Shown here: positions 33,226-42,039 of the stretch, piece by piece
How the letters are laid out: each line of letters begins with the position of its first letter
Position numbering within the stretch: position 1 is the stretch's first letter
Origin: JABDBK01 sp964453575
GTDB lineage: Bacteria > Pseudomonadota > Gammaproteobacteria > DSM-16500
Direction: 5' to 3'
DNA: 49,547 bases
Assembly: GCA_964453575.1 (NCBI GenBank)
Contig: CAYVRW010000006.1
Location: 1-49,547, forward strand
The notes under the pieces: model-generated
What the model saw: only the letters and a program-made list of their open reading frames with translations
Database searches by the model: none
Told to the model about the DNA's origin: nothing
Translations under genes and position numbers: made by a program

Positions 33226-34185
33226 TCAGTGTTTTTTCCGAAGCTCTTGGATTTTATCATTGGACAATCCGGTCATTCTGTGAACCCAGGTGATTAAATC
33301 CTTCTCGCTAAGACTTGTTTGTTCAGCTAACAACCTCTTAGCAACTTCAATTTTTCCTTCTACTATACCTTCTTCTAGCAATTGTTGTGCCACTGTCGTC
33401 ATTTTTTTCTCTACCTCTGATGAAAATTGTTGAGTTATCACTATCTCAAGGAACCGATTTTTATCTAAAAATTCACCTTGTTTCAATATATAGTATAATA
33501 AATCGAATACCTCATCGTTGTCACCTCTTTGATTTAATTGCTTGAGTAATTCGGACAATATTTGGGCAAAAAAGTCCGATAAATTCTTGTCTAATCGATG
33601 TTTAAGTGTTAACAAAAGCGCAACACCTTTTAAATGATTTTGGGCTTCTTTTCGAAGCGTTTCATCGGGAATCACGGATAAATCCACCATAGAAAATGGT
33701 TTGACAAAAAGAGTCTCAAATATGTTTTTTGTAGCCTCTGGTTGAATGAGATCACTTAAAGTTAATGAATGCTCATAAGGTTTATCACCTTGATAAATGA
33801 TTAATGGATATATCAATGGAATAAATACTATTCTGGAAGGTCTACTCTGCTTCCGTATGTGATCCCAAATAAGCCCTATATATTTAAAAATTCTGACGGG
33901 CATCCAAGGATCACTTGAGCTCTGATGTTCTATAAGACACCATATATAACCTTCTGAGTTCTGAAATTTTGTCTTATAAAGAATATCAACTGCATATGTG
34001 CGATATTCATCATCAATAAACGAATCCTTCTGCATTTTAAGACAGGACAAATCAGCAATGTCTAATACTTCTTTGGGTAAATACAAACTTAAAATATCTT
34101 TAGCTGCTTCGGGATTAGATAACAACCTTTTAACCAATTTATCATGCGGTTGATGCACGGAAGTATTTTCTGAAGTTTTTTTCAC
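33226..34185 (-). CDS. Rpn family recombination-promoting nuclease (PD-(D/E)XK, YhgA-like)
   Basis: This 319-residue protein matches the Rpn/YhgA-like group formerly called transposase_31. The N-terminus HQPHDKLVKRLLSNPEAAKD is diagnostic. Core nuclease residues are likely D67 (YAVDILYKT) and E86/Q88 (WCLIEHQSS). The later FIPLIYPLIIYQGDKPY segment and the C-terminal helical region (EEGIVEGKIEVAKRLL) are also typical. Rpn proteins of E. coli cleave DNA and stimulate RecA-independent recombination. It lies between nearly identical ankyrin genes, where it could promote exchange, though that is speculation. Confidence 0.9.
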   Translation of the reverse strand: MKKTSENTSVHQPHDKLVKRLLSNPEAAKDILSLYLPKEVLDIADLSCLKMQKDSFIDDEYRTYAVDILYKTKFQNSEGYIWCLIEHQSSSDPWMPVRIFKYIGLIWDHIRKQSRPSRIVFIPLIYPLIIYQGDKPYEHSLTLSDLIQPEATKNIFETLFVKPFSMVDLSVIPDETLRKEAQNHLKGVALLLTLKHRLDKNLSDFFAQILSELLKQLNQRGDNDEVFDLLYYILKQGEFLDKNRFLEIVITQQFSSEVEKKMTTVAQQLLEEGIVEGKIEVAKRLLAEQTSLSEKDLITWVHRMTGLSNDKIQELRKKH

Positions 34186-34262
34186 AGAGACAGCTCCTAT
34201 TTATAGCAATATAGTAATTATTTTTTTTGAAGTTTATTTTTGGCTGTAGCTTGAGGTAGGTA

Positions 34263-34408
34263 TTGAATTATAGATGATGCAGGTATTAAGTAAACGTAAT
34301 ATAGCTAAAGCAGATGCATGTGTCTATGAAAAATTATTATCATTTGAAATTCACCTTTGATTTAATGTAAATTATCTTCCTCATAATAATAACAAAAAGG
34401 AGCTGTTG
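34263..34408 (+). repeat. Duplicated intergenic block (copy B) with ankyrin promoter block 4
   Basis: This is the second copy of the block at 31687-31810, with about 19 extra nt after GATGATGCAGGT. The promoter elements are TTGAAA (34344-34349) and TGTAAA (34366-34371), 16 bp apart. The ribosome site AAAAAGGAG leads into the gene at 34410. Confidence 0.6.
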
Positions 34409-34409
34409 A

Positions 34410-35912
34410 ATGAGCAATACAAGATATATGGAACCTGCGACAAAGCTTTTATTTGAGATTGTGAAACAAGATGCACCACAAGATGAGCAACAAGCCAAAC
34501 AAATGGCGGATGAAGCAAAAGAATACATAGAAGCTATTCCGCAGCTAGAGGCTATTTATCATAGATTAAGTAAAAAAATTAAATTGGACAATGAGGTAAG
34601 TCTTGATGCTATAGATGAGGATGGGGCAACTTTTTTAGCCTACGCTTGTGAAAAAGGGCATCTTTTGATTGTTCAAGCATTGCTTGCAGCCAGAGCTTCT
34701 CCTGACAAAGCTGAAAGAACAGGTGCAATACCGCTCATTTTTGCTGCTGAAAAAGGCCATACTTTAATTGTTCAAACATTACTTACAGCCAAGGCTTCTC
34801 CTAACAAATGCAACGAAAAAACAGGCGCAACACCGCTTGCTTGGGCTGCTTATGAAGGCCATGCTTTGATTACTGAAGCATTATTGCTGGCCAAAGCTGA
34901 TCCTAATAAGATAGATGAAGAAGGTGGCACACCACTTTTTTTGGCTTCCCAAGAGGCACATATTTTAAGTATCCAAGCGCTCCTTTCAGCTAAGGCAGAT
35001 CCTAATAATGCAAATGAAAATAAAGAAGGTAATATACCACTCGGAATAGCAGTTCAGGAAGGCCATACTTCGGTTGTTCAGGCGCTGCTTACAGCGAAAG
35101 CTGATCCTAATAAAGCAAGTGCAAACGATGTAATACCACTCCGCGCGGCTGCTTCCAGAGGCTACGTGCAAATTACCCAATGGTTACTTGAAGCTAAAGC
35201 AGATCCTAACAAAGCAAGTACGCTAGGCTCAACCCCCCTTACCTTGGCTGCGGAGGAAGGCAATGCTGAGGTTGTTCAATTGTTACTTGAAGCAAAAGCT
35301 GACCCTAATAAAGCACGTAAAAAAACAGGTACAACCCCTCTAATGTTTGCTGTAAAACATACAGATATAGTCGATATGTTATTAGATACAAATGCTTGGA
35401 TAGATTTTTCAAATTTAGAAGATAAAACAGCCCTTGATTATGCTATAGACAAGAAAAAACTTGAAGCAGTAAATTTGTTGTTGAAAAAACAAGCGTCTAT
35501 TCGCAATCCCAAAGCACTTTTTGATTTTTTAATGTCTTATGATCCGCGTGATCCTGATGTTTTGTTCTGCCTGAATGTTTTGAGTCAGCAGCAAAATAAT
35601 TTACATAAATTAAACATGGCTGATGCAACACAATTAAAGAAGGAACAATATCAAGCCTTGGAACAGTACCGCAATCAACTTTCACAAGTAAGCGAGAGTT
35701 TTAGTCGTAAGGCATTAAATGAAGCCGTTGGAAAGATATTGCCTCCACCCTTAGTGGATATTATTTGTAAGCTTGATGCACCCCTTTATCGTCTTAATAA
35801 TTCACCTGTATTATTTAATAATAAACAACAAATTGATCAATTTCGTGAAGAGCTTACGAAAAAATATAATGAGAGTTTTTCATCTAAAAAGAGATTTTTT
35901 GGATGGTTTTAA
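34410..35912 (+). CDS. Ankyrin-repeat protein, MSNTRYMEP family, member 6 (about 9 repeats)
   Basis: This 500-residue protein is the longest member. It starts MSNTRYMEPATKLLFEIVKQ. About nine ankyrin repeats follow; the eighth lacks two residues (LMFAVKHTDIVDMLLDTNA), and one is extended in its first loop (ENKEGNIPLGIAV). The C-terminal module has DPRDPDVLFCLNVLSQQQNN and ILPPPLVDIICKLDAPLYRL. The end SFSSKKRFFGWF matches the tail type of members 1 and 2. It heads a unit with the gene 43 bp downstream. Confidence 0.87.
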   Translation: MSNTRYMEPATKLLFEIVKQDAPQDEQQAKQMADEAKEYIEAIPQLEAIYHRLSKKIKLDNEVSLDAIDEDGATFLAYACEKGHLLIVQALLAARASPDKAERTGAIPLIFAAEKGHTLIVQTLLTAKASPNKCNEKTGATPLAWAAYEGHALITEALLLAKADPNKIDEEGGTPLFLASQEAHILSIQALLSAKADPNNANENKEGNIPLGIAVQEGHTSVVQALLTAKADPNKASANDVIPLRAAASRGYVQITQWLLEAKADPNKASTLGSTPLTLAAEEGNAEVVQLLLEAKADPNKARKKTGTTPLMFAVKHTDIVDMLLDTNAWIDFSNLEDKTALDYAIDKKKLEAVNLLLKKQASIRNPKALFDFLMSYDPRDPDVLFCLNVLSQQQNNLHKLNMADATQLKKEQYQALEQYRNQLSQVSESFSRKALNEAVGKILPPPLVDIICKLDAPLYRLNNSPVLFNNKQQIDQFREELTKKYNESFSSKKRFFGWF

Positions 35913-35955
35913 TAGCTAAGATTTTATATTACTGGCATATACAAGGAGTGATTAA

Positions 35956-37290
35956 ATGAGCAATACAAGATACATGGAGCCTGTGGTCAAGCGTTTGTTT
36001 GATTTGGTCAAACAAGATGCACCGCAAGATGAGCAACAAGCCAAACAAATGGCGGATGAAGCAAAAGAATACATAGAAGCCATTCAGCAGTTAGAACAAG
36101 CCAAAAAAGCCGTTTATAAAAAATTAAATAAAAAAATTGAATGTGACGTCAATCTTAATGATGCAAGAGACAAAGAGGGTGCAACTTTTTTAACATGGGC
36201 TTGTAAAAGAGGCCATGCTCTAATTGCCCAAGCATTGGTGACAGCCAAGGCTGATCCTTATAAAGCAAATGCAAAAGGTGAAACACCACTCGCATGGGCT
36301 GTCACAGAAGATCATGTTCAGATTGTTCAATGGTTACTTGAAATCAAGGCTGATCCTAACAGAGGCGGCGAAACACCCCTCATCTGTGCCGTGCGACATG
36401 GCCGAACTCAGATGGCTCAGAGATTACTAGAAGCTAAAGCTGATCCTCATAAAACAATTGCAAACGGCCTAACACCACTTACTTGGGCTGTCTGTAAACG
36501 CCATTTTTTGATTGTTCAAATGTTACTGGATGCCAAAGCAGATCCTAATAGGATAGATGAAAAAGGAACTCTACTTTCCTTGCTTGCCAACTTTGGAGAT
36601 GTTCAAATTGCTCAACTATTACTAGGGGCTAAAGCTGATGTTAATAAAACAGATGAAGACACAGGTAATACGCCGCTCATTATTGCTGCTTATCGTAATC
36701 ATATACATATGGTAGAAATGTTATTACATACAAGGGCAAGCATAGATATTTCAAATAGATATGGAGATACAGCGCTTGATTATGCGATTAGATATGGAGA
36801 TACAGCGCTTGATTATGTGATAAGAGAAAAAAATCTTGAAATAACATGTTTATTATTGAGTCATGAAGCTACTATCAAAAATCCTAAAAAACTTTTTGAT
36901 TTTTTAATGTGTTATGATCCACGTGATCCTGACGTGTTGTTTTGCCTGAATGTTTTGAGTCAGCAACAAAATAATTTACGTAAATTAAATTTTGCCGATG
37001 CAACGCAATTAAACGATAAACAATATCAAGCTATGGAGCAATATCGCAATCAACTGTCAAAAGTAGGTGAACGTCTTGGTCGTGAGGCATTAAATTCAGC
37101 AGTTGGAGATATATTACCTCCACCATTAATTAATATTATTTGTAAGTTGGATGCGCCGCTTTATCATCTCGATAGTTCACCTACATTATTTAGTAATAAA
37201 GAGGAAGTGGATAAATTTCGTGAAAAGCTTACAAAAAAACAAAATGAAAACCCTCCATCTCGATGGAATCCTATGGGATGGTTTTTATAA
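35956..37290 (+). CDS. Ankyrin-repeat protein, MSNTRYMEP family, member 7 (about 7 repeats)
   Basis: This 444-residue protein starts MSNTRYMEPVVKRLFDLVKQ. It has about seven ankyrin repeats. The last contains a 33-bp in-frame tandem duplication (36757-36789 and 36790-36822, two differences), giving RYGDTALDYAI twice. The C-terminal module has ILPPPLINIICKLDAPLYHL; the tail is altered to SRWNPMGWFL. It ends only 3 bp before the stop of the convergent gspF, at the right edge of the island, with no terminator visible between them. Confidence 0.87.
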   Translation: MSNTRYMEPVVKRLFDLVKQDAPQDEQQAKQMADEAKEYIEAIQQLEQAKKAVYKKLNKKIECDVNLNDARDKEGATFLTWACKRGHALIAQALVTAKADPYKANAKGETPLAWAVTEDHVQIVQWLLEIKADPNRGGETPLICAVRHGRTQMAQRLLEAKADPHKTIANGLTPLTWAVCKRHFLIVQMLLDAKADPNRIDEKGTLLSLLANFGDVQIAQLLLGAKADVNKTDEDTGNTPLIIAAYRNHIHMVEMLLHTRASIDISNRYGDTALDYAIRYGDTALDYVIREKNLEITCLLLSHEATIKNPKKLFDFLMCYDPRDPDVLFCLNVLSQQQNNLRKLNFADATQLNDKQYQAMEQYRNQLSKVGERLGREALNSAVGDILPPPLINIICKLDAPLYHLDSSPTLFSNKEEVDKFREKLTKKQNENPPSRWNPMGWFL

Positions 37291-37293
37291 ATT

Positions 37294-38511
37294 TTATCCC
37301 GTAAGCTGATCCAATTGAAAAATCGGCAGCAAAATGGCGAGCACAATAAATAAAACAATAGCGCCCATGACGAGAATAATGGCGGGTTCAAATAAAGCAA
37401 GTGTTGTTTCAATCAAGCGAGTAATTTCAGCATCTTGATTATTGGCAGCGCGTTCTAACATATTTTCCAATTGACCGCTGGCCTCACCGCTTGCGATCAA
37501 ATGAATACTCATGGGCGGGAAGAAAGTCGTTTGTTTAAGCGCTAAATGAATCGCAGCACCTTCACGCACACGATTGCTTGCATCAACCACCGCATTCCGA
37601 ATCGGTAAATTAGTAATAAGTTTGGATGAAATACTCATGGCTTCTAATATAGGCACACCCGCGGAAGATAAAATAGCAAACGTCCTTGAAAAACGTGCGG
37701 TGTTGGCAACTTTAATCGCATTACCAATGACCGGTATACGTATGCAAAAACGATGGATGCGAGTACGAAAATTAATATTGTTTTTCATAGTGCGCAGAAA
37801 GAAAAAAATTATCACGCCTAAAAGCATTAACACATATAAACCATATAGTTTAATGTCTGTACTTATTGCAATAAGCACTCGGGTCATGGCAGGCAATACT
37901 TGGCCAGTATTATTAAAAACCGCTACCATTTTGGGAACGACAAATTCCAATAAAAATCCTACAATGCAAATGGCAACACCTATCATAATGGAAGGATAAA
38001 TCAACGCTTGCTGGATTTTTTGTTTCATTTGAAATTGTTGTTCGGTGTAATCAGCAAGACGCTGTAGCACGATATCTAAATGCCCGGATTTTTCACCTGC
38101 TGCAACCGTTGAACAATAGAGCTCTGAAAAAGCTTGCGGATAATCACGTAAGGCTGATGCCAGCGAATGTCCTTCCAGTACTTTACTGCGTACTGCTAAT
38201 ATCAAACCTTTAGTGCGTGTTTTTTCAGTTTGTTCAGCAACGGCTGATAATACTTCTTCAATCGGTAATCCTGCAGCTAGTAACGTTGCGAGCTGCCGAG
38301 TCATGAGCGCGAGTTCTTTCACAGTAACTGAGGGTTTGCCAAATGCTTTTATTTTAAATTGGGCTATTTTTTGTTGGGCAAGCTGCACATCCAATACCGT
38401 AAAACCTTGCTCACGTAATAATTGCCGTGCATGTTTTAGAGAATCGGCTTCAATAACGCCTTTTTGCGATACACCTTTGATGCCTAAAGCATTATATTGA
38501 AATGCTGTCAT
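37294..38511 (-). CDS. gspF: Type II secretion inner-membrane protein GspF
   Basis: This protein has 405 residues, full length for the family. Two homologous cytoplasmic domains surround three membrane helices. Recognisable parts are MTAFQYNALGIKGVSQKGVI at the start, LALMTRQLATLLAAGLPIEE, the helix FVVPKMVAVFNNTGQVLP region, FSRTFAILSSAGVPILEAM, and the end VLFIVLAILLPIFQLDQL. GspF is the polytopic core of the T2SS platform. It follows gspE by 3 bp. The expected next gene, gspG, lies 20 kb further along the same strand, beyond the ankyrin island. Confidence 0.97.
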   Translation of the reverse strand: MTAFQYNALGIKGVSQKGVIEADSLKHARQLLREQGFTVLDVQLAQQKIAQFKIKAFGKPSVTVKELALMTRQLATLLAAGLPIEEVLSAVAEQTEKTRTKGLILAVRSKVLEGHSLASALRDYPQAFSELYCSTVAAGEKSGHLDIVLQRLADYTEQQFQMKQKIQQALIYPSIMIGVAICIVGFLLEFVVPKMVAVFNNTGQVLPAMTRVLIAISTDIKLYGLYVLMLLGVIIFFFLRTMKNNINFRTRIHRFCIRIPVIGNAIKVANTARFSRTFAILSSAGVPILEAMSISSKLITNLPIRNAVVDASNRVREGAAIHLALKQTTFFPPMSIHLIASGEASGQLENMLERAANNQDAEITRLIETTLALFEPAIILVMGAIVLFIVLAILLPIFQLDQLTG

Positions 38512-38514
38512 GCG

Positions 38515-39996
38515 TTATTCCTCGCTGGTCACTCGTAGTATTTCTTCAAGTGAAGTATCACCTGCCAACACTCGTCTTAAACCATCTTGACGTATGCTTG
38601 GGAACAAAGTGCGCGCATATTTTGTGATGTTTTGTTCAGATTCCTTGCTATGTATCATGGTGCGTAAGGTATCATCAATAGCAATGAGTTCATAAACTCC
38701 GCTTCGGCTGCTATAACCATTGTTTCTACAATCCTGACAACCTTCGGGTCGATAAATGGTTGGTGGTGATGCTGGATTTACGCCTAAAATGGTACATTCG
38801 CGTTCACTCGCAGTCACAGGTTTTTTGCATGTTTTACATAATAAACGTATCAGTCGTTGTGCCAACACACCTATTAAACTTGATGAAATAAGAAAAGGTT
38901 CAATGCCCATATCATCTAAACGCGTAATAGCACCTATGGCACTATTGGTATGAAGCGTGGATAACACTAAGTGACCGGTGAGACTTGCTTGAATCGCAAT
39001 TTGTGCGGTTTCTAAATCGCGGATTTCACCCACCATGACGATGTCTGGATCTTGACGCAAGATAGCGCGTAAACCTTTGGCAAACGTCATGTTCACTTTG
39101 GTATTTACCTGGGTTTGACCAATGCCTGCAAGATCAAATTCGATGGGGTCTTCGACAGTTAAAATATTTCGCGTATGATTGTTGAGAGAGGTGAGTGCAG
39201 CATATAACGTTGTCGTTTTACCAGAACCCGTGGGCCCTGTTACTAAAATAATCCCATGTGGAATAGCGATAAGTTTTTTCATCAAAGCAAAACTTTTCGC
39301 TTCCATCCCGAGTTGTTCCAAATCAAGCCGTGCATTTTGTTTATCAAGTAAACGTAACACAACCCGTTCACCATGACTGGTTGGCATGGTGGACACACGC
39401 ACGTCTACAGCGCGGCCGGCAATGCGCAAGGTAATACGGCCATCTTGCGGCAAACGTTTTTCAGCAATGTCTAATTTAGCCATGATTTTGATACGTGACA
39501 CAATTAAGGGCGCTAAAATGCGCTGCGGTTCTAATACTTCGCGTAAAACCCCATCCACACGAAAACGAATGGTAATATGATCTTCAAACGTTTCAATGTG
39601 CACGTCAGATGCACCCTCTTTGATGGCTTCACTTAAGAGTGCATTTAATAAACGTATGATAGGCGCATCATCTTGTTTTTCGAGTAAGTCTTCTGGTTTC
39701 GGCAGTTCATGGATTAAGTCAAATAAATCCATGGAATCACCCATATCTTCTGCCATTTGCATGGCAGTATTGGTGTCTGTTTCGTAATGTTTTACTAGAA
39801 GTTTACTAAAATTATCGACGTCAGTTGAATGTAATGCCATGGGCACAGCCAAATGCCGTCTTAATTCATTGAGTATTGTTATGTCAGGTTTATTACAATA
39901 CATGACTGTGGCTTTAGCATCGTCAATTTGCGTGACTAATACGCCATACCGTTTGGCAAATGAAAAAGGCAGTTTAAATTGTTTGTCGCTTACCAT
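38515..39996 (-). CDS. gspE: Type II secretion ATPase GspE
   Basis: This 493-residue protein is the cytoplasmic hexameric ATPase that drives pseudopilus assembly. Walker A is GPTGSGKT (254-261). The Asp box lies around VEDPIEFDL, Walker B is DIVMVGEIRD (318-327), and a His box is found in STLHTN. The tetracysteine zinc module typical of GspE is present (C387, C390, C420, C423). The N1E domain at the front would contact GspL. It is spaced 5 bp from gspD and 3 bp from gspF, which suggests one transcript. Confidence 0.97.
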   Translation of the reverse strand: MVSDKQFKLPFSFAKRYGVLVTQIDDAKATVMYCNKPDITILNELRRHLAVPMALHSTDVDNFSKLLVKHYETDTNTAMQMAEDMGDSMDLFDLIHELPKPEDLLEKQDDAPIIRLLNALLSEAIKEGASDVHIETFEDHITIRFRVDGVLREVLEPQRILAPLIVSRIKIMAKLDIAEKRLPQDGRITLRIAGRAVDVRVSTMPTSHGERVVLRLLDKQNARLDLEQLGMEAKSFALMKKLIAIPHGIILVTGPTGSGKTTTLYAALTSLNNHTRNILTVEDPIEFDLAGIGQTQVNTKVNMTFAKGLRAILRQDPDIVMVGEIRDLETAQIAIQASLTGHLVLSTLHTNSAIGAITRLDDMGIEPFLISSSLIGVLAQRLIRLLCKTCKKPVTASERECTILGVNPASPPTIYRPEGCQDCRNNGYSSRSGVYELIAIDDTLRTMIHSKESEQNITKYARTLFPSIRQDGLRRVLAGDTSLEEILRVTSEE

Positions 39997-40001
39997 GGCA
40001 G

Positions 40002-41993
40002 TTACAAGTCTTCATCTTTATCGAAAGGCTTGGGTAGTTTAACATTATTCTTCCAAGGCTGCAAAATATTGTTCAATTTTTGCTTACCTTGCTCGGACAA
40101 ATCTTCTGGCCATTTTATTTGCTCTTTGCGGGTTAAATCGTATTTAGTATGGGTAAGGGACTCAGCATCCGTATTGTCATGCACTATGGTCGGTTTAATA
40201 AATACCATAAGGTTTTTCTTTTCCAGGCGGCGCGATTTGTGTTGAAATAATATACCAAAGAAAGGAATATCACCCAAAAGAGGTATTTTTTCTGTACTAT
40301 CGGTAATATTGTTACTGATTAGTCCGCCTAATACTAAGATATCTTTGCTGTTCACAATGACTGAGTTTGTGATTTGGCTGGTGTTCACCGTAGGATTTAA
40401 GCCTGGATTTTCGGGATTTTTTAGAGAATCATTTTTCAAAACAATTTTTAAACGTACCGCGTCACCTAGGTTAATTTGCGGTGTGACCTCGAGTTTCAAT
40501 TCTACATTAAGTCGATTGAACGTATTAAATGGATTGACAGTGGTGGCAGCGCCTGTCGTGGCATAAGAACCGGTTTGGTCGGTGACTTGTTGACCTACCG
40601 CCAAGGTCGCTTTTTGATTATCAAGCACCACAATAGAAGGTGTAGATAAAATATCTACACCTGATTTTTTTTGTAAAATACCCAAAATGGCTTGAATTTG
40701 CGCACTTGGAATAATCCCTACTGAGCCTAATCCCAGTGGATTAAAGCCGCCTGCGACAATATTTGCCTCCGTGCCAGGTCTGGCCAAAGAACCCCACTGT
40801 ATCCCCAGGTTTTTGGTATCATCTTGGTCTATTTCAACAATAATACCTTCGACTAAAACTTGTGCAGGTCGAATATCCAGTTTGGCAATAATAGAAGTTA
40901 ACGCTTTCATCATACGCGGAGGTGCTGTGATAATAATGGCGTTGGTATTGGGTTCTGCTTGAATATTCGTTAAGTTTTCTGGAGCTTTACTAGGCGAACC
41001 TCCGCCGCCACCGCCAGCAGAGTAGTTTACTGTTACGCTGCTGGCGGAGGTAGAGGTGCCATCTTTGTTGGTTATATTCTGCGCTATTTTGCCCAAGATA
41101 GGTGCAAAATCTTTAGCTTGTAAATAGCGTAAATAAATAACTTGAGTATTTCCTTGAGCTCCAGCACTTGGAACATCCAATTGTGAAATCAAAAAACGTG
41201 TGCGTAAGCGGGCTGCTTTATTGCCGCTCACTAAAATGCTATTACTTCGTTCATCAGGTGCAATGGAAACCAAAGGCGTATCACCGCTGGCACGTGCTGC
41301 ATTTTGTAAATTAGTAATAACGGTGGCAAGCTGTGCGGCAGATGTTTGATGCAGCGGAATGATGTCGATTTCACTATTAGAAGCTTTATCGATATCGCGA
41401 ATGATCTCATCGATACGTTTTAAGTTAGCTGCTCTACCTAAAACAATGAGCACATTGCCTGGTGTATAGGCTGAAACATTGCTCCACTGCGGCAATAAAG
41501 GTCTGACAATAGGAATAAGTTGGCTCGCATTGACATTTTCAAGAGGAAACACCCTCACTACAACTTCATCCCCCTTGCCTGGAAATCGACGAGAGGCAAC
41601 CCTGCTCGCAAGTTCTGCGCTTTCCATGTTTGGCACAATTTTAACAACATTGCCGCTAGGTATCGCAGAATAACCCAATAATTCCAACACGGATAAAAAC
41701 AGTTGATAAACTTCACTGGGTTGAATAGGTTTGCTAGAAATTAAAGAAATTTTTCCACTGACTTTGGGATCAACGACAAAATTTTTACCTGTTTCGCGCG
41801 ACACTTCACTGATGATGCTTAAAATATCTGCATCTTGTAAATTCCATAAACGGCTGGCTTTGGGTTTTCCTTCGGCAGGTAAAACTGGAATAACACCCGG
41901 GGGTGGAGGTATAGGTGTTTTATTCTCAGCAAAAGTCGCGATAAAAAAAAGACAAGTAAAAAGCACAAGTAATGTGCGTAGAACATGTTTCAT
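40002..41993 (-). CDS. gspD: Type II secretion secretin GspD
   Basis: This 663-residue secretin has a signal peptide (LRTLLVLFTCLFFIATFA). An N0 domain (DADILSIISEVSRETGKNFV), N1-N3 domains (including a Gly/Ser-rich loop near SAGGGGGGSPSK) and the C-terminal secretin channel (VLVEGIIVEIDQDDTKNLGI; VLGGLISNNITDSTEKIPLL) follow. It forms the outer-membrane gate. It is the first gsp gene on this side; sbcB lies upstream. No gspC, the usual partner upstream of gspD, is present in the window. Confidence 0.97.
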   Translation of the reverse strand: MKHVLRTLLVLFTCLFFIATFAENKTPIPPPPGVIPVLPAEGKPKASRLWNLQDADILSIISEVSRETGKNFVVDPKVSGKISLISSKPIQPSEVYQLFLSVLELLGYSAIPSGNVVKIVPNMESAELASRVASRRFPGKGDEVVVRVFPLENVNASQLIPIVRPLLPQWSNVSAYTPGNVLIVLGRAANLKRIDEIIRDIDKASNSEIDIIPLHQTSAAQLATVITNLQNAARASGDTPLVSIAPDERSNSILVSGNKAARLRTRFLISQLDVPSAGAQGNTQVIYLRYLQAKDFAPILGKIAQNITNKDGTSTSASSVTVNYSAGGGGGGSPSKAPENLTNIQAEPNTNAIIITAPPRMMKALTSIIAKLDIRPAQVLVEGIIVEIDQDDTKNLGIQWGSLARPGTEANIVAGGFNPLGLGSVGIIPSAQIQAILGILQKKSGVDILSTPSIVVLDNQKATLAVGQQVTDQTGSYATTGAATTVNPFNTFNRLNVELKLEVTPQINLGDAVRLKIVLKNDSLKNPENPGLNPTVNTSQITNSVIVNSKDILVLGGLISNNITDSTEKIPLLGDIPFFGILFQHKSRRLEKKNLMVFIKPTIVHDNTDAESLTHTKYDLTRKEQIKWPEDLSEQGKQKLNNILQPWKNNVKLPKPFDKDEDL

Positions 41994-42039
41994 GAGAATC
42001 CTGTTTTGACGTGTTAAGTTTGTCGATAAGATAGCATGT

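Noticed and set aside
33226..34185. Rpn-type gene as an active transposon
   Set aside because: The family was once labelled transposase, but no terminal repeats or target duplication flank it here, and the family is now seen as nucleases.
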